Origin: Pyrinomonadaceae bacterium
GTDB lineage: Bacteria > Acidobacteriota > Blastocatellia > Pyrinomonadales > Pyrinomonadaceae
Assembly: GCA_014380365.1 (NCBI GenBank)
Contig: JACMJZ010000021.1
Location: forward strand, 1-64,000
Length of the DNA: 64,000 bases
Reading direction: 5' to 3'
The notes under the pieces are model-generated. The model did not search any database, was not told where the DNA came from, and worked only from the letters and a program-made list of their open reading frames with translations. The translations under genes were made by a program, and so were the position numbers. Within the stretch, counting starts at the first letter, position 1, and each line of letters begins with the position of its first letter. Shown one piece after another: positions 36,036-44,878 of this stretch.

Positions 36036-36197
36036 ATGAACAAGATGAATAAGCGCGCGAAGAAGCGACTCAAAGAATCCATCGAAAAGGATAGGCAAGA
36101 GCGAGTGAAGCCAACCCAGGACCAGAATCTTTCAACGTCCAAGGATCCGTTAAAGCTCAGGGGATTTCTGCCGAAGCCAGCCAAGAAACGTGGTTAG
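36036..36197 (+). CDS. Very small basic protein, unknown
   Basis: A 53-residue open frame, MNKMNKRAKKRLKESIEK at the start and LRGFLPKPAKKRG at the end. It is rich in Lys and Arg and polar, with no membrane segment. There is no Shine-Dalgarno; a perfect TATAAT eight bases upstream suggests a leaderless mRNA. The composition suggests nucleic-acid or ribosome contact, but this is only inference. It is followed 48 bases later by another small gene. Moderate confidence that it is coding. Confidence 0.5.
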   Translation: MNKMNKRAKKRLKESIEKDRQERVKPTQDQNLSTSKDPLKLRGFLPKPAKKRG

Positions 36198-36244
36198 GCC
36201 GTTAGAAGTGGTTAGAACCATCCAGGCAAAGGACGGTCTTCTTC

Positions 36245-36460
36245 ATGAGTGCTCCGATCAACATGCACGCGGCCAGGTCAGCCCTAAACAACGACTCGAA
36301 CCTGCGAAAGTGGGCTGAGCAATGGTTGAAGACTAACGAGCGCGCTGTCCAGGAAAGTCTGACGGACGAAGAGTTTGAAAAGCACTGGCTTTACGTTCGT
36401 CCCGAGCGGATGCACGATGGCGCCATAGAAGCAGTCACCGCTTACCAGCAGCGCGCCTAG
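36245..36460 (+). CDS. Small hypothetical protein
   Basis: A 71-residue soluble, mostly helical protein (SNLRKWAEQWLKTNERAVQ, SLTDEEFEKHWLYVRPERM). Not recognised as a named family. AAAGGA lies eleven bases before the ATG, a rather long spacing. The amphipathic helical pattern and the clean start and stop favour a real gene. It faces the dodecin gene tail to tail. Confidence 0.6.
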   Translation: MSAPINMHAARSALNNDSNLRKWAEQWLKTNERAVQESLTDEEFEKHWLYVRPERMHDGAIEAVTAYQQRA

Positions 36461-36508
36461 CCTCCCACAATCCTGCCGGGCCCCTCCCTTATCGAAGGCT
36501 ACCAATCG

Positions 36509-36733
36509 CTACGCGACTTCTTTTTGGTTACTCTCGTCAAGGACGAAAGTGATCATCAGGTTCACCTGATACTCTACGATACTTCCGTTATCGATCTTTA
36601 TCTGCTGTTCCTTGACCCAGGCGCTGCGGACGTTGCGTAGGGTTTCAGTGGCGCGGCGTACCGCGTTTTGAATTGCGTCCTCAAAACTCTTTGTAGACGT
36701 AGAACTGATCTCAGTAACGCGTGCGATTGACAT
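36509..36733 (-). CDS. Dodecin (flavin-storage/buffering protein)
   Basis: A 74-residue protein matching dodecins over its whole length: ARVTEISSTSTKSFEDAIQNAVRRA, TLRNVRSAWVKEQ with the flavin-stacking Trp at about residue 39, and the terminal YQVNLMITFVLD. Dodecins assemble as hollow dodecamers that bind FMN, riboflavin or related flavins pairwise and are thought to buffer them. GGGAGGA lies just upstream of the ATG. A perfect 14-base palindrome (36788-36801) lies 55 bases before the start. Confidence 0.95.
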   Translation of the reverse strand: MSIARVTEISSTSTKSFEDAIQNAVRRATETLRNVRSAWVKEQQIKIDNGSIVEYQVNLMITFVLDESNQKEVA

Positions 36734-36787
36734 ACTGCGTCCTCCCGAATGTTCGAGCTGCCGCTTAAAAAGTTTTGGGGGTTGCGC

Positions 36788-36801
36788 TTAGGTTAACCTA
36801 A
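36788..36801. promoter_or_regulatory. Perfect 14-base palindrome, possible operator
   Basis: TTAGGTTAACCTAA is a complete palindrome in the spacer between the divergent dodecin and glycine-zipper genes. A related GGTTAA word recurs at about 36831. The position suits a dimeric repressor or activator site for either gene; no regulator can be named. Confidence 0.45.
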
Positions 36802-36980
36802 ATCTTGCATAACCCAAAAGGTAAGTCACCTGGTTAACTGCATACCGTATCGTACGCGACTACAATCCGACCACACGTGCGAAGCATAGGGGAAAGCGAA
36901 AACTCTGGTGAATTACGACGCTTTATTATTAGCGGTCAGTCGTGGCATACCCGTTGCCAAAAGGGCGACGGAGGGTAGCA

Positions 36981-37358
36981 ATGAAGAAACTAATCGCCAC
37001 TGTCATTTGTCTCACGATTTTGGTAATGACGGCTCTGCCCGCGGCGGCGCAGACACGCAGTCGAAGCCGCTACGATGGCCGGTATGATCGGCGCAGTGAG
37101 CGGCGCGCTGAACGCGTCTACCGCAATAATACATCTCAAAACTACGACTACCAGACCGATGATTACCAGTATGGCCGCGAACGTACTGTCTGGGAGAAGC
37201 ACCGGGACAAGATCACCACTGCGGGGGGCGCAGCTGGTGGCGCAATTCTCGGCGGCCTGATTGGCGGAAAGAAGGGTGCGATTATCGGCGCAATCACAGG
37301 TGGAGCTGGCGCGGCTGTCTACACTTACAAGATTCGCGATAAGAATCGCCGCTACTAA
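36981..37358 (+). CDS. Exported glycine-zipper protein
   Basis: A 125-residue protein. The start at 36981 follows a GGAGGG site; the open frame upstream of it is not signal-peptide-like. A signal peptide ends near PAAAQT. The mature N-half is Arg/Tyr/Asp-rich and probably disordered (RSRYDGRYDRRSERRAER). The C-half is a glycine zipper: GGAAGGAILGGLIGGKKGA then IIGAITGGAGAAVYTYK. Such proteins insert in or line the outer membrane. A terminator hairpin follows 50 bases after the stop. Confidence 0.85.
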   Translation: MKKLIATVICLTILVMTALPAAAQTRSRSRYDGRYDRRSERRAERVYRNNTSQNYDYQTDDYQYGRERTVWEKHRDKITTAGGAAGGAILGGLIGGKKGAIIGAITGGAGAAVYTYKIRDKNRRY

Positions 37359-37409
37359 ATACGTTTGAATTGAGCTTGGTGGCCGTTTTACCACGGCGAC
37401 CTTGATTGG

Positions 37410-37443
37410 GGCCCGGATGTGAAGGGGAGAGCACATCCGGGCC
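37410..37443. terminator. Strong hairpin, probable terminator
   Basis: GGCCCGGATGTG at 37410-37421 pairs perfectly with CACATCCGGGCC at 37432-37443 around a 10-base loop. It lies 50 bases downstream of the glycine-zipper gene. No long T-run follows, so it may act as an mRNA 3' stabiliser or a T-poor terminator. Confidence 0.65.
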
Positions 37444-37610
37444 TCAGCATTTCTGATTACCGCACCTCACTCGGCACCCACCTGGAGCTTTGGACAAAAT
37501 CAGACTCGTTCGCATAAGGTATTTGTTTTTCAGTTTAGACAATGGTCGAGCGAAGGATTGCTTTAGGAGTCTTGACCCTTTCGAACCAGTCCTTTTTTGA
37601 ACGAACCCCG

Positions 37611-38873
37611 ATGATTCAACCACCACGCCGATCGCGGCGCATTCTTGGGAAGCTCCTCCTGGTGCTGATTGGCTTTTTCTTTGGAGGAGTTGTTGCCGAG
37701 ATCGCGCTACGGCTGGTGGGATATTCGTATCCGGAGTTCTACACGGTGGATCAGCTGCGGGGCTACGCGCTTCGTCCTGGAGCTGAAGGCTGGTATCGGA
37801 AAGAGGGCGAGGCATACATCCGCATTAACAGCGATGGCCTCCGCGATCGAGAACACTCGACCACAAAACCTCCCAATACGATTCGGATTGCCGTGCTCGG
37901 TGACTCTTACCCCGAAGCGTTGAGTGTTTCGCAGGAGGAGGCATTTTGGTCAGTGATGGAAGGAAGGCTGCAGGAGTGTGGCGCCTTTGCGGGCAAGCGA
38001 GTTGAGGTCCTCAATTTTGGCGTCTCCGGCTATGGGACCGCGCAGGAATTGCTGACGCTCCGCGATGATGTTTGGAAATACTCGCCGGATGTCGTGATGC
38101 TGGCCATGACGACGAACAATGACATTGCAGATAATTCTCGCGCTCTAAAGAAGACTGACGAGATTCCTTACTTCGTTTACCGGGACAACCAGCTAACGCT
38201 GGACGACTCGTTCAAAACCTCGCGGTCATTTGTCTGGCGGCAGTCAGCCATTAGCGGCGCTGGCCGTTGGCTACGCGATCATTCCCGGTTCGTGCAAGCA
38301 ATAATCCAGGGACATCACGCGCTCAAGATTCGTCTAGCCTCATGGCGAGCAGTCGAATCGCCGAACGCGAAGCCCGAACCTTCCCCACCAGTTGCACAAG
38401 AGCAGGCGACGCAGAGACAGGATCAACTTTCGAGTTCAGACGAACTAGGCATCGATAATCTGATTTACCTTGAACCAGGTAATGCGGAGTGGAATAACGC
38501 ATGGCGCGTTACGGAGGGATTGATTACCTTGATGCACGATGAGGTGAAGACGCGAGGCGCGCAATTCGTGGTAGTGACGCTCAGCAACGGGATCCAGGTA
38601 GTTCCGAATCCTCACGTTCGTGAAGCCTTTGAGAAGCGACTCGGCATCACCGATATTTTTTCCCCAGACAACCGGATCAAGTCGGCTTGCACTCGTGAAG
38701 GAATTCCAGTGATTACACTGGCTCCCGAGCTGCAAAAGTCTGCCGTCAGCAGCAATACCTTTCTGCATGGATTCGGCGAGAACATCGGCAATGGCCACTG
38801 GAACCCGGCGGGTCACCGCAAGGCAGGTGAATTAATTGCGAAGAAACTTTGCGAAGACGTGCTTTCCAAATAG
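37611..38873 (+). CDS. SGNH/GDSL-type hydrolase, membrane-anchored
   Basis: A 420-residue protein with one N-terminal hydrophobic helix (about residues 12-32) and a large extracytoplasmic SGNH domain. The nucleophile block is AVLGDSYPEAL (about residues 93-103), the glycine block NFGVSGYGTAQE, the asparagine block AMTTNNDI, and the late His block GHWNPAGHRKAGELIA. It resembles the acyl- or acetyl-esterase-like proteins that modify exported polysaccharides. An alternative start at 37542 would add 23 residues; neither has a good Shine-Dalgarno, and 37611 begins at the conserved basic-hydrophobic N-terminus. Confidence 0.85.
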   Translation: MIQPPRRSRRILGKLLLVLIGFFFGGVVAEIALRLVGYSYPEFYTVDQLRGYALRPGAEGWYRKEGEAYIRINSDGLRDREHSTTKPPNTIRIAVLGDSYPEALSVSQEEAFWSVMEGRLQECGAFAGKRVEVLNFGVSGYGTAQELLTLRDDVWKYSPDVVMLAMTTNNDIADNSRALKKTDEIPYFVYRDNQLTLDDSFKTSRSFVWRQSAISGAGRWLRDHSRFVQAIIQGHHALKIRLASWRAVESPNAKPEPSPPVAQEQATQRQDQLSSSDELGIDNLIYLEPGNAEWNNAWRVTEGLITLMHDEVKTRGAQFVVVTLSNGIQVVPNPHVREAFEKRLGITDIFSPDNRIKSACTREGIPVITLAPELQKSAVSSNTFLHGFGENIGNGHWNPAGHRKAGELIAKKLCEDVLSK

Positions 38874-38945
38874 CGCGGGAAGTTAAGTTCTGTTAAAAAT
38901 AGACCAATCAATTCTATATAAGCGAGCACAGTTTCGGAGACCGGA

Positions 38946-40328
38946 ATGCACTATTACGAGAACGTACTTGGATTAATCGGGCGCACACCCCTGGTGAAAC
39001 TCAACCGAATGAACCGTGGGCTCAAGGCTACGGTGCTGGCGAAAATGGAAAATCTGAATCCCGGGTATTCGGTGAAAGACCGCATCGGCGTCTCGATGAT
39101 CGAAGCAGCGGAGCGGGAAGGGAAGCTGAAACCAGGCGGGACGATTGTCGAGGCTACTTCGGGCAACACTGGAATCGGGCTTGCCCTGGCCGCGGCGGTC
39201 AAGGGTTACAAATGCATTTTTGTGATGACCGACAAAGCATCGGTGGAGAAATCACGCTATCTGAAAGCATTAGGTGCGGATGTGGTGATTACTCCCGTAT
39301 CTGCCAAACCCGGCACGCCCGATCATTACGTATCGACTGCGCAACGGATCGCCAACGAGACTCCAAATTCTTTCTATCCCGATCAGTATTCACATCCGGC
39401 AAATCCGGAAGCTCACTACCGCACGACAGGACCTGAAATCTGGGAGCAGACAGAAGGGAAAATCACTCATTTCGTGGCGGGAATCGGAACTGGCGGCACC
39501 ATCTCAGGCACCGGGCGCTTTTTGAAAGAGAAGAATCCAAAGATCAGGGTAGTTGGGGCCGACCCGTATGGTTCGATTTTCAAGACGTTCAAAGAGACGG
39601 GCAAACTGGTCGAGACGACACCTTATCTTGTAGAAGGAATTGGTCAGGAAGTTGTACCGCCAAACGTGCACATTAAATATGTTGACGAAGTAATCAACGT
39701 AACGGACGGCGAGTCGTTTGAAATGTCGCGGCAGCTTGGCCGCACGGAAGGAATTTTTTGCGGCGGCTCCAGCGGGACCAACCTGGCCGCGGCGCTGCGC
39801 GTGGCAAAAGATTTGGATGAAGACGCGGTAGTGGTTTTCATCATCTGCGATACGGGTGAGCACTATCTGACGAAGCACCATTCCGACGAATGGTTAAAAG
39901 AGAAGCGTTTACTCGAACCGCAGAAGATGACGGCCGGCTTGATAAGCGACACTAAGGGAGTTAACGCACCCGATTCGCTGGTTTCGGTTGCGCCCGGGGA
40001 CAAGGTTAGCGCGGCGTTAGCTAAAATGAACGACCTCGGCCTGACGCAGATTCCGGTGCTCGAAGAAGGACGGCCGGTCGGCTCGCTTAGTGAAAACCGA
40101 GTACTGGCCAAGGTAGTGCGGGATCGGCATCTGCTGGATGCGGCGGTGAATGAAGTGATGGAAGCGAGCTTCCCGACGGTGGACGTCGACGCCAGTGCGC
40201 AAGCGGTGACGAAACGTTTGCAATCCAGCCCTGCGGTTTTGGTCGAGGAGTACGGACGCATCGTCGGGATTATCACGCGCCACGACGTTCTCGATTTAAA
40301 GTTGAGTGGGACGGGTCCGTTGAATTAA
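38946..40328 (+). CDS. cbs: Cystathionine beta-synthase (PLP enzyme with CBS pair)
   Basis: A 460-residue enzyme. The catalytic part is a fold-II PLP synthase: [11 protein letters not shown] carries the PLP lysine (about residue 44), SGNTGIGLA and [14 protein letters not shown] bind the cofactor phosphate, and [12 protein letters not shown] closes the domain. It is followed by a Bateman-type pair of CBS motifs (about residues 335-455, [31 protein letters not shown] and ITRHDVLDL). This order, synthase plus C-terminal CBS pair, is that of cystathionine beta-synthase rather than CysK. It condenses serine (or O-acetylserine) with homocysteine. GGAGA precedes the ATG. Confidence 0.9.
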   Translation: MHYYENVLGLIGRTPLVKLNRMNRGLKATVLAKMENLNPGYSVKDRIGVSMIEAAEREGKLKPGGTIVEATSGNTGIGLALAAAVKGYKCIFVMTDKASVEKSRYLKALGADVVITPVSAKPGTPDHYVSTAQRIANETPNSFYPDQYSHPANPEAHYRTTGPEIWEQTEGKITHFVAGIGTGGTISGTGRFLKEKNPKIRVVGADPYGSIFKTFKETGKLVETTPYLVEGIGQEVVPPNVHIKYVDEVINVTDGESFEMSRQLGRTEGIFCGGSSGTNLAAALRVAKDLDEDAVVVFIICDTGEHYLTKHHSDEWLKEKRLLEPQKMTAGLISDTKGVNAPDSLVSVAPGDKVSAALAKMNDLGLTQIPVLEEGRPVGSLSENRVLAKVVRDRHLLDAAVNEVMEASFPTVDVDASAQAVTKRLQSSPAVLVEEYGRIVGIITRHDVLDLKLSGTGPLN

Positions 40329-40372
40329 GAACCTTTTGGCTTTCGATTAGGCACGAAGTACGAGTAGCTCAT

Positions 40373-40579
40373 ATGCAATACGCGATGATTGTCGAAAGAG
40401 GTGAAAGAAATTTCTCGGCCTACTTGCCAGATCTTCCGGGCTGCATCGCGACGGGCAAGACACTTGAAGAAGTAAAGCAACGGATGAGTGAGGCTGTCGA
40501 ACTGCATCTGCGGGGTATGCGCGAAGACGGATTGCCAATTCCCGAGCCAAGTCTGGTTGACTACGTTGAGGCTGCTTAG
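40373..40579 (+). CDS. HicB-like antitoxin/partial RNase H-fold protein, orphan
   Basis: A 68-residue HicB-type protein: YAMIVERGERNFSAYLPDLPGCIATG, then TLEEVKQRMSEAVELHLRGMREDGLPIPEP, the full HicB core. It lacks the C-terminal DNA-binding helix of longer antitoxins. No HicA toxin gene is present in the 44 bases before it or in the 20 bases after it, so it is an orphan, as is common for this subgroup. No Shine-Dalgarno is visible. It converges with folA. Confidence 0.88.
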   Translation: MQYAMIVERGERNFSAYLPDLPGCIATGKTLEEVKQRMSEAVELHLRGMREDGLPIPEPSLVDYVEAA

Positions 40580-40598
40580 CCTGACTCGCGAAAAAACC

Positions 40599-41180
<582 letters not shown>

Positions 41181-41181
<1 letters not shown>

Positions 41182-42029
41182 TACACCGCGACGGACGCTG
41201 CGATCTTTCCATGGGATTGATAACCCACCAGCTTCAGATTCTCATAACCCATGCCCAGCAAGGCTGGGAGTCCGCGAAGCGGTTTACCGTCGTCCACGAT
41301 TTCGAGGCGCGGTAAAGGATAAGGCTCGCGCGCGAGGAGTTCTTCGACTTGAGCAAGGTGGTTTTGATAAATGTGATAGTCGCCGAGCGTGTAGACAAAA
41401 TCTCCAACTTCGAGCCCGCAGACATGAGCCACCAGGTGCATCAGCAGAGCGTAGGAACTGATGTTGAAAGGCACGCCCAGAAACGCGTCGGCGGATCGTT
41501 GATACAGTTGACAGTGCAGAACGCTTCCGTTTTCCACCTTAAACTGAAACAACGTGTGGCATGGAGGCAGGTCAACGTTATCGGCCACACGCGGGTCCCA
41601 ACCAGTTACGATTAACCTTCTCGAGTTTGGATTTCGCTGAATCTCGTCGATGAGATTCGCGATCTGATCTACACCATTGCGCCGGGGATAATCACCCCCA
41701 AAGGAGCGCCATAGATAACCATAGACCGGCCCGAGGTCGCCTGCCTCCCTCTCGAAGCGGCGAGTGTGCTCCTCGTCGGCCCACTCAGCCCAAATATCAA
41801 CGCCGCGCGAGCGCAAGTTTGCCTCATTCGTATCGCCGGAAAGGAACCAAAACAATTCCTCGGCAATCCAACGAAACGGGATCTTCTTGGTAGTTACAAT
41901 CGGAAAGCCCTGGCGCAAGTCAAATCGCGTTTGATAGCCGAAGTGGGAAATGGTTCCCACTCCCGTGCGGTCCTGATGTTCATGGCCATTTGCGAGAATT
42001 GATCGCAGCAGATCGTGATATTGTTTCAT
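41181..42029 (-). CDS. thyA: Thymidylate synthase
   Basis: A 282-residue ThyA. The dUMP-binding Arg region is QDRTGVGTISHFGYQTRFDL, the nucleophilic Cys is in DLPPCHTLFQF, then RSADAFLGVPFNI and the His/Tyr motif YTLGDYHIYQNH. Length matches the family. It converts dUMP to dTMP with methylene-tetrahydrofolate, and the linked folA regenerates tetrahydrofolate. The only separation from folA is a 97-base palindromic element, so the pair is likely co-transcribed. Confidence 0.97.
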
Positions 42030-42040
42030 CGGATTTGTTT

Positions 42041-42198
42041 GGACAGGATTTACAGGATGAACAAGATTAGGAATGAACTGTAGCGATCTTTTGCGATGTC
42101 CCCGAGCTGGAGCTAGGACGACCCGCTGTCGTCGTCGTCGATTCGAAATCGGCTATTCTTCCTTGTCATCTTGTGAATCCTGTTAATCTTGTCTATGG
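42041..42198. repeat. Family E palindromic repeat (ACAGGAT / ATCCTGT words)
   Basis: Left arm 42041-42069 (GGACAGGATTTACAGGATGA and on) and right arm about 42167-42198 (CATCTTGTGAATCCTGTTAA and on) are inverted. It fills most of the divergent spacer between thyA and homoserine dehydrogenase. A second copy is at 62426-62532. Confidence 0.8.
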
Positions 42199-42245
42199 AC
42201 AGTATTGGTGTGCAGTATAACTTCGCCCGAGCGCATTAAGTAAAC

Positions 42246-43271
42246 ATGAAACAATACAACCTCGGTTTCCTAGGGTTCGGAAACGTCGGCCGCGCCCTGG
42301 CGCGACTCCTGCTTGCGAAATCGGGTGAACTGCGAGAGCAGTACGGAGTCGAATGGCGGGTAGCGGGAGTCGCCAGCCGGCGGCTAGGCTGGCTGACGAG
42401 TGCGGCCGAGGCGGCAGCGGGCTTTGATGCCTCGGCGCTGCTTTCAGATCAGTTCTTCAAAGACACCTATTCACCGTCAAACAGCATCGGAGCCTGGCTT
42501 CAAGACGCGCGGCCGGACGTCGTCTTTGAGACAACCTCGCTCAATCCCGAAACGGGCCAACCGGCAATCGACTATCTGAGCGCGGTGCTCGAATCCGGCG
42601 CTCATGCGATTACCGCGAACAAAGGCGTGATCGTCCACGGGTTTCGTGAGCTGGACGCACTAGCCCGGTCGACGGGAAAGCGTTTGCTGTTTGAATCCAC
42701 GGTGCTTGATAGCGCACCGGTGTTTTCGCTTTTCCGCGAGACGTTGCCCGCGGCAAAGCTACGAGGCTTCAGCGGAGTTTTCAGTTCAACTACAAATGTG
42801 ATAATCGAAACGATGGAGGCTGGCCGGTCGTTTGAGGAAGGACTGAAAACCGCGCAAGACCTTGGCGTCGCCGAGACCGATCCGAGTCACGATGTTGATG
42901 GTTGGGATGCTACCGTCAAAGTGTGCGCTCTCGCGAGCGTGCTAATGAACATTCCGCTCAAACCGAATGAAGTAGTCCGGCAAGGAATTCGAGAACTAAG
43001 CCCGAAGAAACTGCAGGCGGCCCGGACCGCAGGCGCGCCGTTTAAGCTGATGGCGAGGGCGAGACTAGGGAGCGACGGGAAACTCGTGGCCACGGTCAGG
43101 CCTGAGCAGGTGCCAGCGAGCGATCCGCTTGGGAATGTCAGGGGCACGTCCCTGGCGGTTCACTTCGAACTGGATATGATGCCAGGGCTGACCATCACTT
43201 CACATCGTCCGAACTTGCAGAGTACGGCGTATGGGATGCTGGCTGATTTCATCAATGCGGTTCGAGAATAA
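42246..43271 (+). CDS. hom: Homoserine dehydrogenase
   Basis: A 341-residue NAD(P)-dependent dehydrogenase. The Rossmann motif GFGNVGRALARLL is at the N-terminus, ITANKGVIVHGF carries the catalytic Lys region, and SSTTNVIIETMEAG then DPSHDVDGWDATVKVCAL is the homoserine-binding block. There is no C-terminal ACT domain, so this is the short, unregulated form. It makes homoserine for Thr and Met synthesis, matching the nearby cystathionine beta-synthase. No strong Shine-Dalgarno is visible. Its TAA stop overlaps the start of a repeat element. Confidence 0.93.
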   Translation: MKQYNLGFLGFGNVGRALARLLLAKSGELREQYGVEWRVAGVASRRLGWLTSAAEAAAGFDASALLSDQFFKDTYSPSNSIGAWLQDARPDVVFETTSLNPETGQPAIDYLSAVLESGAHAITANKGVIVHGFRELDALARSTGKRLLFESTVLDSAPVFSLFRETLPAAKLRGFSGVFSSTTNVIIETMEAGRSFEEGLKTAQDLGVAETDPSHDVDGWDATVKVCALASVLMNIPLKPNEVVRQGIRELSPKKLQAARTAGAPFKLMARARLGSDGKLVATVRPEQVPASDPLGNVRGTSLAVHFELDMMPGLTITSHRPNLQSTAYGMLADFINAVRE

Positions 43272-43372
43272 GTCCAAAAGTCTAAAGTCTAAAGTCCAAA
43301 GTCGAAAGTTCAATCCAGGTCCGAGTCTCAAGGCCAGGAGACGTTGGACATTGGACGTTGGAGATTGGACTA
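43272..43372. repeat. Family C palindromic repeat (AGTCCAAAGTC / GACGTTGGAC words)
   Basis: Left part 43272-43316 is a run of AGTCTAAAGTCCAAAGTC words; right part 43339-43372 (GACGTTGGACATTGGACGTT and on) is the inverse. It sits exactly between two convergent genes, touching both stop codons. Confidence 0.85.
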
Positions 43373-44626
43373 TGGCACAGCGATTTCCGTGACACCTTCG
43401 ATTAATCTGTCGATCTCCTCAGCAGTCGTGTAGCAGGCGCATCCTGCGCGGACTAAGCCTTCGTCACCAAGCCCAAGCCGTTCGGTGACAGTTGCAGCGT
43501 AAAAATCTCCGTGCGAAAGAAAGAGGCCGCGCGAGGCGAGTTGGCGTGCGACCTCCGTCGAAGCGACGTCGTCAACGGTAAAAGCTACGGTCGGCGTCCG
43601 GGGCTGCTCCGGCGATGGTCCGTACAGGCGAACGCCTTCGATAGTGCTTAGTCCCCCCCACAGCCTTCGCGTTAACGCTGAACTGCGCGCGTGTAGTTCG
43701 TCGTAAACTTCTGCCAGCCGTGATTGTCGAGAGCCCGATGATTCTCCGTTAACCAGCGAAGCGAGGAAGTCGACCGCCGCGCCGGCGCCAACCATGCCCT
43801 CATGATTTTGTGTGCCGGTTTCGACATTCTCCGGCGAATAGTCCGGCGCCGGTATCAATTTAGGAAAATCTATCGACTCCAGCAGTTCACCCTTTCCAAA
43901 GATCACGCCAATATGTGGGCCGTAAAACTTGTAGGCTGACATGCCGAGGAAGTCGCAGTCGAGAGCGCGCACGTCCACCAGGGCGTGAGCCACGTAATGC
44001 ACCGCATCAACGAAAGCCAGCGCGCCAACTGAATGCGCCATCTGCACTGCGCGACCCACGTCGTTGATGGTGCCGAGCGCATTCGAAGCGGCGCCGATTG
44101 CCACCAGACGGGTTTGCTTAGTTACTGCCTTCGCGAAGTCGTTCCAGTCGAACTGGCCGGTCGCCGGGTCCATCTTGACCGCCCTGACCCGAACGCGGCG
44201 CTCCACCTCGAGGCGGCGCCACGGCGCTACATTCGCATGATGATCCAGTTCCGTGACCACGATCTCATCGCCATCTCCGTACTTCGTGCCCAGAGCGCGG
44301 GCCAGATGAAACGTGAGCGTTGTCATGTTTGCGCCAAACGCGATTTCTTTAGCGGATGCGTTTATGAAGTCAGCGCAAGTCTGGCGGGCGTTTTCGATCG
44401 CGGCATCGGTCTCTTCACTGGTTGGGTAGGCCCAATGCGTGTTTGCGTTGTGGTGAAAAAGATAGTCAGACATCGCATCGACGACATTGCGCGGGACCTG
44501 CGTTCCGCCGGGGCCATCGAAGTATGCGACTGGGTGCCCGTTATGGATGCGATCGAGCGCCGGAAACAGAGCGCGGATCTGCGCGGTTGAAGCTACAGAA
44601 GTTGATAGTTGAGATGTCGCTGCCAT
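43370..44626 (-). CDS. Cysteine-desulfurase-like aminotransferase class V protein
   Basis: A 418-residue fold-I PLP enzyme. YFDGPGGTQVPRNVVDAM, TELDHHANVAPW and the PLP lysine in GMSAYKFYGPHIGV (about residue 230) place it in the class V family near SufS. The catalytic Cys of true desulfurases, expected in the R-x-G-x-H-C segment, is not there; the matching stretch reads SRGLFLSHGDFYA. It therefore belongs to the desulfurase-like group whose real substrate is unknown. The TAG stop overlaps the repeat at 43272-43372. Confidence 0.88.
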   Translation of the reverse strand: MAATSQLSTSVASTAQIRALFPALDRIHNGHPVAYFDGPGGTQVPRNVVDAMSDYLFHHNANTHWAYPTSEETDAAIENARQTCADFINASAKEIAFGANMTTLTFHLARALGTKYGDGDEIVVTELDHHANVAPWRRLEVERRVRVRAVKMDPATGQFDWNDFAKAVTKQTRLVAIGAASNALGTINDVGRAVQMAHSVGALAFVDAVHYVAHALVDVRALDCDFLGMSAYKFYGPHIGVIFGKGELLESIDFPKLIPAPDYSPENVETGTQNHEGMVGAGAAVDFLASLVNGESSGSRQSRLAEVYDELHARSSALTRRLWGGLSTIEGVRLYGPSPEQPRTPTVAFTVDDVASTEVARQLASRGLFLSHGDFYAATVTERLGLGDEGLVRAGCACYTTAEEIDRLIEGVTEIAVP

Positions 44627-44682
44627 TCGTTTTGATTGTAGCCGATGAAAGGCGTGAAGCAGGAATTGGCGGGTACAGTGTC

Positions 44683-44795
44683 CTTGCCTTTGCGGCCCTT
44701 TGCGTCGTCTTAGCGTCCTTTGCGTTAAGACAAATGCGTAACCGCAAAGAGCGCAAAGTTAGCGCAAAGGAACGCAAAGGAACGCAAGGAATGCA
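44683..44795. repeat. Family G palindromic repeat (CTTTGCG / CGCAAAG words)
   Basis: Left words CCTTTGCG, CTTTGCGTC and CTTAGCGTCC are answered by CGCAAAGAGCGCAAAG, AGCGCAAAGG and AACGCAAAGG on the right. It occupies the divergent spacer before the cellulase-family gene. Confidence 0.8.
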
Positions 44796-44878
44796 GGTTG
44801 TTCGCAGGTTGTTCAAGGAGAAGATCTCGCATTGACCGTATTCCTATTGAAAGTCTTTCGGATTCACGGACTGTCAGA

